DNA of 64,000 bases from Setaria digitata (taxonomy: Eukaryota > Nematoda > Chromadorea > Rhabditida > Setariidae): the NCBI GenBank assembly GCA_003640385.1, contig RCAB01000101.1, forward strand, positions 62,001 to 126,000, written 5' to 3'. The notes under the pieces were generated by a model, which was not told the origin of the DNA, ran no database searches, and worked only from the letters and a program-made list of their open reading frames with translations. Below, piece by piece: positions 40,870 through 51,465 of this stretch. Position 1 is the first letter of the stretch; the number at the start of each line of letters is the position of its first letter. The translations under genes and the position numbers were made by a program.

Positions 40870-41839
40870 TTAGTTACAAGTGGAACTATAATTACGAGGA
40901 AGGTAATCACAATAACCAGGAATATCATTCATCGTGTCTTTTTGCAGCATCATTAGTTTCCTAAGAATAAATATTCTCTGGAAAGGAATAATCGTAAATT
41001 TTTCTTGACCTTTAACCCTGTGAATTTTTTTTGCGGATTACAATTTCCGCTCAAGTCGTTTTTTAAAACTATCATTTGTAAGTTCATGTAACTTCAACTT
41101 AACTATAGACAGTACAAGAGTGGCCATGAAACTTTTTCAAATTTTATTTAGGTGAAAGGTCATCAATGCAACAACAATTTAGATATTTGCATTTTGCAAA
41201 TGGATGGGGAAAATGGTTCCTCAGTAACTGATGGGAACCACTGATTATGCCATCAATGTTGATGCATCGCTGATAAGAACCACTGCTTATCCCATCAATG
41301 TTGATCGATCGCTGATAAAAATACTAATCGTATCGATTGTTCAGGCTGAGCTTCCATCTAAATGATACTTATCCATGGATCTACCGATTAATACACATTA
41401 TGGACGCTGGCAATTCAAATAATTAAAAAGGTTTAATCATTTTATTTCCTTCCATCAATGGACACACATTATTCACTAACAAATTCTACGCAACATTTCT
41501 AAAATAAATGGATAACGGAATTAAAACGATTAAAACCGTAATTAAAATCATGTATTTAAATGTAATTAATAAAACTAACTAGGAATATGCATACCATATA
41601 ACGGATCATATTTGAAACTCTGCTGACCATTGCTCTATTAATGCTTAAAACCTATCGAGGTTAAGGTAAGCACTCGAAGTATTTGAATTTTTAAATAAAT
41701 TTAAAAGAAAAGGAGAAGGATTTATGAAACTTAATGATTTCATTTCACGTCACATAGGTAAGCTTACAGATGAAAGCACTCTAGCAAAAGTTCAATAAAC
41801 ACTTCTTCAACGCTGGCGTATGTTTTGTCGTACAGAGTT
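40870..41839 (-). CDS. Possible unidentified gene, two 3' exons
   Basis: On the minus strand a 72-nt exon, 41839-41768, follows a TATTTTAG acceptor, reads TLYDKTYASVEEVFIELLLE and on, and ends in phase 2 before a good GTAAGC donor. A 91-nt exon, 40960-40870, follows ATTCTTAG, joins in the same phase, reads through DTMNDIPGYCDYLPRNYSS and ends in TAA. The frame of the first exon stays open further upstream to about 41950, so it may be longer. It lies between Spinster and RRP1, both also on the minus strand. No family recognised, no start found; the phase agreement is the main support. Confidence 0.3.
41235..41317. repeat. Tandem duplication, two ~42-bp units
   Basis: Units at 41235-41275 and 41277-41317 share GAACCACTG, CATCAATGTTGAT and CGCTGATA, with four substitutions. 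Confidence 0.85.
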
Positions 41840-43139
41840 CTAAAATAATCACATTTATCAATTTTTTGGCACTTTCGAAATGCCTTGATAAGATAAAACG
41901 TGAAATAGCGTAACAGAGGTGCAGATAGAACAGAACAGCGGCAACTTATACAATATTCAATTTTCAACAAAAAAAAAAGAAAAAATTTTAAAATGATATA
42001 TAAGTGAACAAGGCAATTTAAGTAGCAGTTAATTGAGAAAAAATCAAAATGCACAAAATGTATATATCTTCTTACTTTTTTTTCTTTTTTGACTTTTTGG
42101 ACAGCAGTGGAATGAAGAAACAATGAAACTGTATGATCAGTAATAATGCTATTGTTTATCGATGGAAAAAAGGTCAATTATTCATTTTCTGATAACCAAC
42201 AAAGATAATTAGTACAAACTTTGACGATATATTCCAAATTAATTAATAGGCAATTTAAGTGGCAATTACTTCAAAAAAAAAATCAAAATTTTAGTTTTTT
42301 TTTTTCCCTCTTTTTTTGCAAGAGGAAAATAAGGAAGGTTTATGTCGCTGTATTTAGAAGAAGGTAGCGAAGAAAGTGGAGACTAATTCTGATCAAAATC
42401 AAAGGGTAAACGAAAGGGAGCTTTAAATTTACAGTCAAATCATTTTTAAAGAAATCAGCAAAGATATGCAAATTTCAAACTTCGTTAAATGTAAAACATC
42501 GAACACTTTTCACTTCTCTTTTTCTTTTTTTCGTTTTTCTTTTCAATTTTTTCATTTTCAAAATAAGTACAGAATTAATTAAGCATACAAATATTCAATA
42601 GCAGCATGAATAATATAAAATTCCTAAAATATACTGCAACCCGTATGAGTGATGAAAAATTTTCAGACGAAACATTAATTATAAAATGTTCGCTAGTTAA
42701 AAAATGAAAAGTACTGACAACAAAAATATTACTTTTGAGAAAATTTACTCTAGTTTCCTTCTTTACCTTTCTGCCCAATAATTAAGCACTTTTTTTTCCA
42801 GGCATTTTTTGTTTGCATAAGAAACTGATGAAAGTTTAGTTTTAAAATTGAAAACAGAGAGAAAAAGTAGTTTAGGGCTAAAAATAGCTAAAATTAATGT
42901 ACGATTTTCCTTATTTACTTTTCTAAAATCCACTTCAAAAAATTGCAATTTATTGAAATTCTTATTTTTCGATTTAAAAAGAAAGTGAAAAAAGTGGATT
43001 TCTTTCTAAGCTTACATTTTTTTTTTTAACTTCTGAATTTTCTAGTTTGAAAAATACCTCAGAAAAGACATTCTGAAACAGATAATATGAAAAAAAGAGG
43101 TATAAGGGGCATAATTAATTATTACTTTAATGAACACAA
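41840..43139. other. 3' flank of Spinster, no supported gene
   Basis: AT-rich interval after the Spinster stop. A 137-codon minus-strand frame at 42177-41764 is mostly poly-Phe/Leu, but its last part overlaps the candidate exon at 41839-41768. Nothing else is seen. Confidence 0.5.
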
Positions 43140-46100
43140 TTAATAAAATCGATCATTTACTGCACCATTTCCAATTCTTGCAAACATTTCATGTTGCTGA
43201 TAAACTTTTCCGTTGTTTGGCTCCTTTCCGTTAAATTGGTTGCTCAAACCACCACCTTTTGAATAATAACCTAAAAAATAAAAATTTTCCTTCAAATTCA
43301 TTTAATTGGATATAATTGTCAATTTTTGTATTTTCGAAATTTTCCAATTAAAAAAAAAAAAATTGAATATATAGTTAATCTGTCACAATTATATTGTTGA
43401 ATCTTGTAACAGCAAAAAGAAATCGTAGTTTCATTAAATTTTTCAGGGAGAATTTATTCATTGAAAGAAGGAGAAGTATTTTATACCGATTTGTTCCAAA
43501 AATATGTTTCGATCACGAACAAATGTTACTGCAGCAGCAATGAATAATACAACACTCACAATTAATATAACGTTTGGTATGTAAAATGCTTTAATTAATG
43601 ACTGAAAATTTGCTGATGGGCTTGTGTCGGAGCCTCGAATCCAATCTGATGCCTAAACTTGGCTAATTAGAAAGAGAGCACAATTCAAATTAAAATAATG
43701 ATAATATCACTTATGATCAATTAGCACATTGTTACAATGCCATTAATTATCAGTGAAATATTTAATAATAAGTTATTTTAACACATTATTTCAAATACTA
43801 ATAAAATATCCAACCATGCCGATAATATATGGCCCAGAAGCATCACCAAATAAATGTGATATAAGAATTTGCCATGAATTTGCGACTGATCGCCGTTGTG
43901 GTACTATTATATCCTGTTAAAAAAAAAAAAAACTTTTTTTAAAACTTCAATCTCAGTCATTTATCACTTTGAAACAACAAAATGTCAAAGTATCTGAAGT
44001 GTTAAGTTATTAAAATGAGAAAGTAATTAATCTTTTTAGCTCGTTTAACACACTTTTTTTAAAAACTACTCTTAAATTTCATCAAAATAAAATCTCCACT
44101 TTTATCTTGTAATTTTTATTACTGTAAATAATCAATGATCTGATAAAAGTATTCCAAGAAAGAATAATTAACTTACTAGGAGAAGATCAATAATTATCGC
44201 CCAATTTGAGCTTAATGATACTACTGTCAAAAAAATAAACACCTGTAATTAATATGTAATTAAACAAAAAAAAGAAATAAAAATTTCCAGTATCAATTCA
44301 TAAATTAAACTCAAGATTGTGCAAATAATTATTTCACTACCATTTTAGGCTCCAGCTATCGCTATCTCAAGATGTCTTGTCAGGAATATGTTCAAATTAT
44401 AGCAAAAAATTGAAATGTACCCAAGCTAGGCTAATATTTGTGGCACATAAATGAAGGCCAACGAAGAGGAACGGTATAGCAAGAAGTGAGCCAACGGCGC
44501 AAACCAAGGCATCGGATCTAACCGTTTTCAGAGGCTTGCAACACCACTTGCCATGTGACCAGAACTAAACCAAACGTTACTAAAATCTTTTTTTTTTTTC
44601 TTCCATTACCAATAAAATTAATTATTTTAGTTAGTTAAAATGAGATATGTTGTAGACAAACTTCAAATTAAAGGAAAAACTTCATTTAGATGAAGCCAAA
44701 GAAGTAATACCCGATAAGCAATGATGCATATCAGTTTAAAAATATTTTAAGTATAAGAAATAGCTTAAGTGAGTTAATTTGAGAAGTTAAATTGCAGAAT
44801 TATTATGTATTTTGGAAATGCTTCAAAAAGTGAATTTAATTTTCACAATATAAAATTAATTCAATCATGAAGTTGAAATTAACTTTATAGTAATTTTTAC
44901 AGCAATCATTTGCTTAAATTTTCCAACGCTACAAACCTCTGATAAAGTACTGCCCGCATAAACGCCCAAAATTCCACCAATAACTGTTATAATACCAAAA
45001 GTGAATGATATACTGAAAAAATTGTTTAATTAATTATGAAATTTTCTTTCACGGAGTAAATTTTGGTAAGCAATTAAAAAAAAAAAGTATCAAATGAAGG
45101 AATGAAATATGAGAATATTTTTCTTTCAAATGATTTTTCAGTTTAGATTTACTAATATTACATTAATTTATCATTTCGTAATATTTCATCTAAAGTTTTA
45201 CTTTTCCTAATCTACACTTGTTCATTCAGATAATTTGATATACTTAATGAAAACTCGTAAATTTAAATTACATATTTATTTAGTACAAATAATCATAGCT
45301 CATTATATGCCCAAATAATATTATATCTATTACTTGCTTTTCCACCAGCTATTTAGTACTCAGTATCACTTATAAGTGAAAGTATTCATTTCTTACAAAA
45401 GGTTTCTGCAGCTAACTACCATGCTGTTCTCAATAATGTGATGTTGCTTAACTCAACCATCTAAATAAGCTAATATTTAAATGGTTTAGTCTTTGAAAAA
45501 TTAATTTTTTAATCACTTATTTCCCTTAGTTATGAAATGACTACTTGAATATTTCATGGAATCTTCTATCTATTTGTTATAGCAAGTCAGTAGGTTTCAT
45601 TTATAGTATCTATAAAAGGAAAATAAATGAATTCAATTAATAAATTATTTAAAAAAAATTTATGCTAAAAAAGAAAAAAAAAAACGCCGAAAAATAAGCA
45701 TTAAATTTAATACGAAGCATCGTCTTTGCAAATCATTAATGAATATTTTAAAATGAACAGGAAACAGGAAATAACTGGAACTTAATTACTTATTTTTTTG
45801 CTCGTTGCTCAATTGATGAGTATTATTCAAATGTTCTCTCATAGCAGTTGAATGCTCGACAGCTGCTGGTCCCCACCATGATAAAGTACCTGTTGCAAAT
45901 ATTACCGATGTATAGGCAATTGTTGCATTTACGTAAGTCGGACTGAAATAAAATACAACAATTATTATGATTAATTTAATTATGAGTTCTTGAATCAACT
46001 ATTAAAATCTACGTTTTCCATATGATTAACAAAGAAAAATTGCAAAACTAGGCCAAAATTAAACAGCCCAAATATTTATAGATTCAAGAAAACAAATGAA

Positions 46101-47759
46101 AATTTAAAAAGAAATGAATGGAAATTGAATTTACATTTTAAAAAGTGCTTTAATATCTTCCCAGTACGTTGTGCTCTGCTTATCTGCATTCATAACTTCC
46201 TCCGCTTCGCCACGTTTTGGCTCTTTCATGATAAGAATGAGAAGTAGAATACAAAAAGCGCCAAATAGTGGTGTCACTCGAAGTCCCCATTGCCAGCTAC
46301 CCATTAAAGATGAAACTTTCGATGATACCATATAGCCCAAACCACTGCAAAGTTTCATCTAGATCTAGTGAAATACATGAAATGCTTTACTAATGTTATT
46401 TCAACACATAGGATTTCTTCCGACATTTTAATTATCTAATTAGATTAATTATAATTTCTTTGCATTCATTGATAATAATTTCGCAGAGTGCATTTGTTAC
46501 ATGGATAAGTACATAAAACGAAAAAATGAAAAGAGATAAATTTTTTTTTTTTAATGATTTCAATATTTCAAGTATTCACCTTCCAATTGGTGTAGCAAAG
46601 TAGAAAAACATAATTGCACGATTTCGTACCGATACTGAGAAAATATCGGCAATTATTGTTGGTGCAATTGTCGCATAAGATGCTTCGCCAATGCCAACGA
46701 TACCTCGAAATAAAAGAAATAACCAGAAGAGCTGAAAATTAGAGGAAAAGTAGTCTCTTTTATTCAATAAAAAGTTAATTTTCAAGCTATAAAAGTGAAT
46801 ATTAAAAGTTTAAATGAAATTTTTAAAATTGTTTTAAAACTTTGCAACAGAAAACAAATCAAACTAACATTAGCAGGAACAAAAGATGATGCTAGAACAG
46901 CAAGAATCCAGCATGCTATACCGATAATTATAATCCATTTACGATTATACCGATCACCAAGGAATCCACATAATGGTGCAACAATCATATAAAATACAAT
47001 AAATACTGTTTGCAGTAGGCCTCCACCAGTATCATCGATGGAGAAAAATGTTTGAACTTGTGTTAGAACACCTCAAATAATGCATACATACACTTCAGGG
47101 AGACGATTAAATGTAAAATTGTTAGAGAAATATTTTGAAGTTTAATCTCACAAAATGATTCAAATTCAACAAATATTATGCTTAATTTTTTTTTCTCTAT
47201 CTAAATATCCTCAAATATCATTCTATCTTTTCACCTAATTTGTTCATTGAATGATAAAATTTTACAGAAATAAATTTATCTGCTTCCATAATCATTTGGA
47301 ACAAATTTTAATTGATAATCAAATCAATGTGATCTAGGCTAGAAAAATTAAATTGAATGACAGACTGAATAAACCGCACAAAAGGATTTGGCGTAATAAA
47401 TAAATTTTGTTAGCGAATATTTTGGTCTAATCTGCTTAGCCTAATTAAACTAATCTTCCATGAGATGCATACTGTATCATAGCTTAGCATATGATAATTG
47501 TATTTCTTATTCCGTTATTACGATAAAAGAGCAATGTAAATCCACGAATCATCACAATTTACTCAAGAAAATAGAAAGTGGAAAATGAAAAAAAAAAAAA
47601 AAAGAAAATATCATATTAAAATTGTTACAGTGGAAGATGAAAGTACCTACCAGCAACTGTTAATCGGTCCATGTAATTAAGTAAATTGATAACAAATAGA
47701 AGAATCAAGCAGCTATAATCACGCAATCCATTTCTATTTTTTGACTTTATCGCTGACAT
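43140..47759 (-). CDS. spin: Spinster-family MFS transporter, 11 exons
   Basis: Twelve-helix major facilitator protein. Spinster proteins act in lysosomal or plasma membranes; SPNS1 exports lysophospholipids and SPNS2 sphingosine-1-phosphate. Exons (minus): 47759-47651, 47071-46869, 46731-46580, 46344-46135, 45942-45790, 45012-44937, 44564-44421, 44242-44177, 43913-43815, 43652-43487, 43270-43140; all phases agree, 502 residues, close to the usual length. Evidence: [14 protein letters not shown] in helix 1, the MFS loop [10 protein letters not shown] (residues 72-81), the Spinster hallmark [16 protein letters not shown] (113-128), [18 protein letters not shown], and [13 protein letters not shown] near helix 11. 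A TTTTTACAG acceptor ends 4 nt before the ATG. The first intron ends in TTTGAG rather than TTTCAG. The cytosolic tail is Gly/Asn-rich. Substrate and paralogue (worms have several) cannot be assigned. Confidence 0.93.
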
Positions 47760-47801
47760 CGAGCTGTAAAAAGTTTTGCAAAAATTAAAAAAAAAAAAAA
47801 A

Positions 47802-47939
47802 AAATTAAAATGAGAAATTCTTCAAATTTCCAACTTTTAACATTTGTTCTTAAATTATATAAGTGTTAGCAATTTTAAGCATTTCATCATTAAAGTCATT
47901 GCAAACTTTTTGATAATGTTACCACCGATCGGTTAATGT
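47802..47939. repeat. Direct repeat, copy 1 (Spinster 5' flank)
   Basis: A 138-bp segment, repeated at 48405-48542 at the same length with about seven substitutions and no indels. Copy 1 begins 43 bp upstream of the Spinster start codon and ends in ACCACCGATCGGTTAATGT. Confidence 0.9.
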
Positions 47940-48404
47940 TTAGTGTACAGAAAAGCAATCAGCGCTAGAGTGAAGAAGAGATTATAAAATACTAGTGTTG
48001 ATAATAATACTTTACATTTATTCGAATGTTTGAATTGTTGAGCATACACACGACCCTTATATTGCAGAAACTAATCGTTTCAATACGGTAATTAATTATC
48101 AATTTCAATTATTATTATTAATATTGATACCATTACACTACCAATATTTTCATTAAACGATTAATAAATTAAGATTTTAGATTATACTAAATGCCGCGGC
48201 ACTCCTTTCTAATTATTTTTCCTATCATTAATTCATGTTTAAAAAAAAAACTTCCCAATAGATAATTGATTAATTTCATACATCCGATTAAATTCCTTCC
48301 AATTCTCATGCTTTTTTTATTTTATAAAATTAATTAAAACTGAAAACAAGAGAGAAAAACAAAAGAAAAAAATTAATGAACAAGAATAGAAGCAAAAAAA
48401 AAAA

Positions 48405-48542
48405 AAATTAAAATGAGAAATTTTTCCAATTTCCAACTTTTAACATTTGTTCTCAAATTATACAAGTGTTAGTAATTTTAAGCATTTCATCACTAAAGTC
48501 ATTGCAAACTTTCTGATAATGTTACCACCGATCGGTTAATGT
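48405..48542. repeat. Direct repeat, copy 2
   Basis: About 95% identical to 47802-47939, same orientation, offset 603 bp. Both copies are preceded by an A run and end with the GATCGGTTAATGT block. Most differences are transitions. Confidence 0.9.
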
Positions 48543-49750
48543 GAGTGAAATAACTTACTTATCCCTTAGTATTTACGAAGACTTTATATAATAGATGTAT
48601 TATATATTATATGAATATAATCACATGTACAAAAAATATACGTAAAAATAGGTCATTTCTATAGTCCTACGATTTATGTTAGACAAATAATCAAAATTAA
48701 AATAGATCACTGAATGATTTACGTGTAATCATTCATCTACTCGTAATATAGGTGTAATTCTACCTAGCTGTCAATATCTATTTCAATTTATCAGTTTTAA
48801 AGTGATTCAGTCTTCTTTAATTTCCAGTGAATCAATTTGGTGTCGAAGAAAAAGAAAAAAAAAGAACGAAATGTCAAAAATATTAATCATGTTGTATTAA
48901 TGAGCAAGTTCCACTTTTTCCGTGTAAAGAGTATAGAAATTCGTGAAGTTAGATGAAAGAAGATAGTAAATGAAAGATTTCTCAATTTTCAAAGAACTAA
49001 AACAGTACCAAAGTGCTACTAAAATAGCATAGCTGAATTTAAGTTCGTGAGCTATTTCAGTGGAAGTGATTTTCATTTCTTTCAAAAAAATCGAACACAA
49101 AACGGTGAAGGAATTAATAAAATTGAAAAAAAAAAAAAGCCGACATTAAGAAGGCAACAAAAAAAAAAAAAAAAAAAGAAAAAAAAAGAAAAGAAATGTA
49201 GAAGTTGTAATTTATCAATTTAATCATATTAAATTGTAGGATAAATGCTAAATATTAAAGAAAATTTATTCGAAATTATTTCACCGTTTTATCGTATCTT
49301 AGATTGCTACCATTCACGGTATCCATATCCACCCATTTATACCAAAATGAGTGATTTTTTTTTTTTTTTTTCTAGAAAACAATCAATATTATCAGGTATT
49401 TTGATTCGAAAATAATGCGAAAATGCTCTACAGTATTATTTTGTAAACACTAAACAGCACAGTAATTTTTCACGGAAACTGTAGGATTACTGCAGATTAA
49501 AGTACATCTGTAAATACCGGGCATTACTCTGAGGAGAGGAAGGGCAAGGAAGTTTTACACATGACAGCGTATGATAAATGATTTGATAGTAATCGTTCCA
49601 ATGCAGAAATGTTAAAAGAATATTACAGAACTCAGCAAAAGACTAATCAAAAAACAATCACTAATTTTTTTTTTTTGGAATTTTGATTCCATTTAGTTGT
49701 TTTTGTCTGCAAAACAGTGAGATGTTTTGGGGGCGAATGAAAAATGGTGT

Positions 49751-50084
49751 CAAGAGTGATCACTGATATTCCTCTGAGCAAGAGTGATCACTGATATTCC
49801 TCTGAGCAAGAGTGATCACTGATATTCCTCTGAGCAAGAGTGATCACTGATATTCCTCTGAGCAAGAGTGATCACTGATATTCCTCTGAGCAAGAGTGAT
49901 CACTGATATTCCTCTGAGCAAGAGTGATCACTGATATTCCTCTGAGCAAGAGTGATCACTGATATTCCTCTGAGCAAGAGTGATCACTGATATTCCTCTG
50001 AGCAAGAGTGATCACTGATATTCCTCTGAGCAAGAGTGATCACTGATATTCCTCTGAGCAAGAGTAATCATTGATATTCCTCTA
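49751..50084. repeat. 28-bp minisatellite, 12 copies
   Basis: Eleven identical 28-bp units are followed by a twelfth with several changes. Every perfect unit contains the 10-bp palindrome AGTGATCACT followed by GATATTCCTCTGAG. The units are contiguous, with no spacers. Perfect identity implies recent expansion or homogenisation. Confidence 0.97.
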
Positions 50085-50400
50085 ATGATGCATAATCACA
50101 TTCTCATTGCTAATCACTTTGTTTGGAATTTTCAACTGAAAAGCAATCTCAGATTGTTGTAATAATTCTATCGTTAAATTTTGCAATAAAGAAGAGAAAA
50201 GAGATGAAAACTGTCTTAAGGTAGTAAATAAAATCCCATGGATTAAAATAACATTAAAATCTAACGTGTAATTTTTGATTAGTTTCACGTGTGTGAGCTA
50301 CTATCACTATTGGGCAAGTATCACAATAATCTGTGAAACATATAAAACATATATCGATCTAACATTATGATTATCACACTTATCAACTGTGCAAGGACCT

Positions 50401-50565
50401 GTGCCGTGTACGTGTGTGGGTGGATGCGGGAATGCATGTGAGTGGGTGGCTTACATAGCTGAGAATATGCAACGTACGTGGGTTTGTGCGTACGAGTGAC
50501 GTGTGTGTATGCGTGTCAGTAGTGTCTGTGAGCGTGCAATCTGCGTGAGTTGTGCGTGTGTGGGA
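50401..50565. repeat. Imperfect GT/TG-rich tract
   Basis: Degenerate TG/GTG repeat with CG-containing words such as CGTGTGTG and GCGTGT. It is far more GC-rich than its surroundings, probably a decayed dinucleotide repeat. Confidence 0.7.
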
Positions 50566-50745
50566 ACAGAAGCAAAAATATAAAAAAAAAAATGTTACAT
50601 GGAAGGTCCCTATTAAGAAGTGATGAGAGAAAGTTATACTGAAGAGAATAAGGGATTGTTGTCAACTATGGTTACGACCCGCATGGTAAGTTTCATACAT
50701 ACAGCGATTAAATATTTGTCTGATGTGAACGTGTACGGAATTTTC

Positions 50746-50794
50746 AGAGAGAGAGGGAGAGAGGGAGAGGGAGAGAGGGAGAGAGAAAGGGGGT
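50746..50794. repeat. GA/GGGAGA purine tract
   Basis: AGAGAGAGGG-type purine-only repeat ending in a G run. Confidence 0.85.
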
Positions 50795-51168
50795 AGGAGA
50801 GTGGAGGGTTAGAGAAGGAAAGAAAGGTAATAATGAATGAATGTATAACTGGGAGAACTTTTTATCTTCTGTCTTCAGCGTTAAGCACTGATAAATTAAT
50901 TAACTTACTGAGAAATGCTATTTCACATTTCGGTTTTTCAAATCACTTTTATGCTGTATTACTAGGAACTGGCAATGAATTAGCGGAAATTGAGGAATGA
51001 ATTACTGGAATTGAGAAGTATGTCAGTGGAAAATGAAAGACTGGAATGAAGAATTCTCACTCATCATGTCAATGTTAATATCAAAGTTCATTTGATTCGA
51101 AATTTTTAAAAATTTTAATTCATATAACAATAACTGGATTATATTATCTATTAAAAAAACAAAAACAA

Positions 51169-51465
51169 ATGACCTACTATTTTCTCGAAATGCTTATAAT
51201 CAAATGGATCAAACTTGAAATGATTATGTTATGGTACTTATTCAATTATTCATCCTGTACATTTTATTTTCTGGATTCCTCTTTGATTCGCAAAACAATT
51301 AGTATCAGTGAATTGATAATATTTTCGACGTTTGAAAAAAGTAAAGAAAGAAGAAGTAGGAAGAAAATAATGGGGAAATGGAGAAAAAGACTCAAGAATT
51401 CCATTTCATTTTTTAATCAGCTAAAACCAGATGATGTTAATAAGCTGTTAAATTTTACGAAATAA
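51169..51465 (+). CDS. Isolated 98-codon ORF, doubtful
   Basis: A true ATG opens 98 codons with no splice signals needed. The first half is hydrophobic and low in complexity. The second half is strongly basic, then ends SFFNQLKPDDVNKLLNFTK. No family recognised and nothing nearby supports expression. In DNA this AT-rich such a frame can arise by chance. Confidence 0.15.
   Translation: MTYYFLEMLIIKWIKLEMIMLWYLFNYSSCTFYFLDSSLIRKTISISELIIFSTFEKSKERRSRKKIMGKWRKRLKNSISFFNQLKPDDVNKLLNFTK

Noticed and set aside
41840..42177. Upper part of a 137-codon minus-strand frame
   Set aside because: Mostly Phe/Leu/Ile from T-rich DNA. Only the downstream part with a good donor was kept as a weak candidate.
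42320..42390. Short acidic plus-strand frame (MSLYLEEGSEESGD)
   Set aside because: Only 14 codons from ATG to stop, with no acceptor at the right place.
46795..46992. Plus-strand frame over Spinster exon 2
   Set aside because: Antisense shadow of the MFS exon.
36112..47759. Spinster and RRP1 as an operon
   Set aside because: They share a strand, but 3.4 kb separates stop and start, far above the usual nematode operon spacing of about 100-500 bp.
49751..50084. 28-bp repeats as a CRISPR array
   Set aside because: The units are contiguous with no spacers and lie in a eukaryotic genome. This is a minisatellite.
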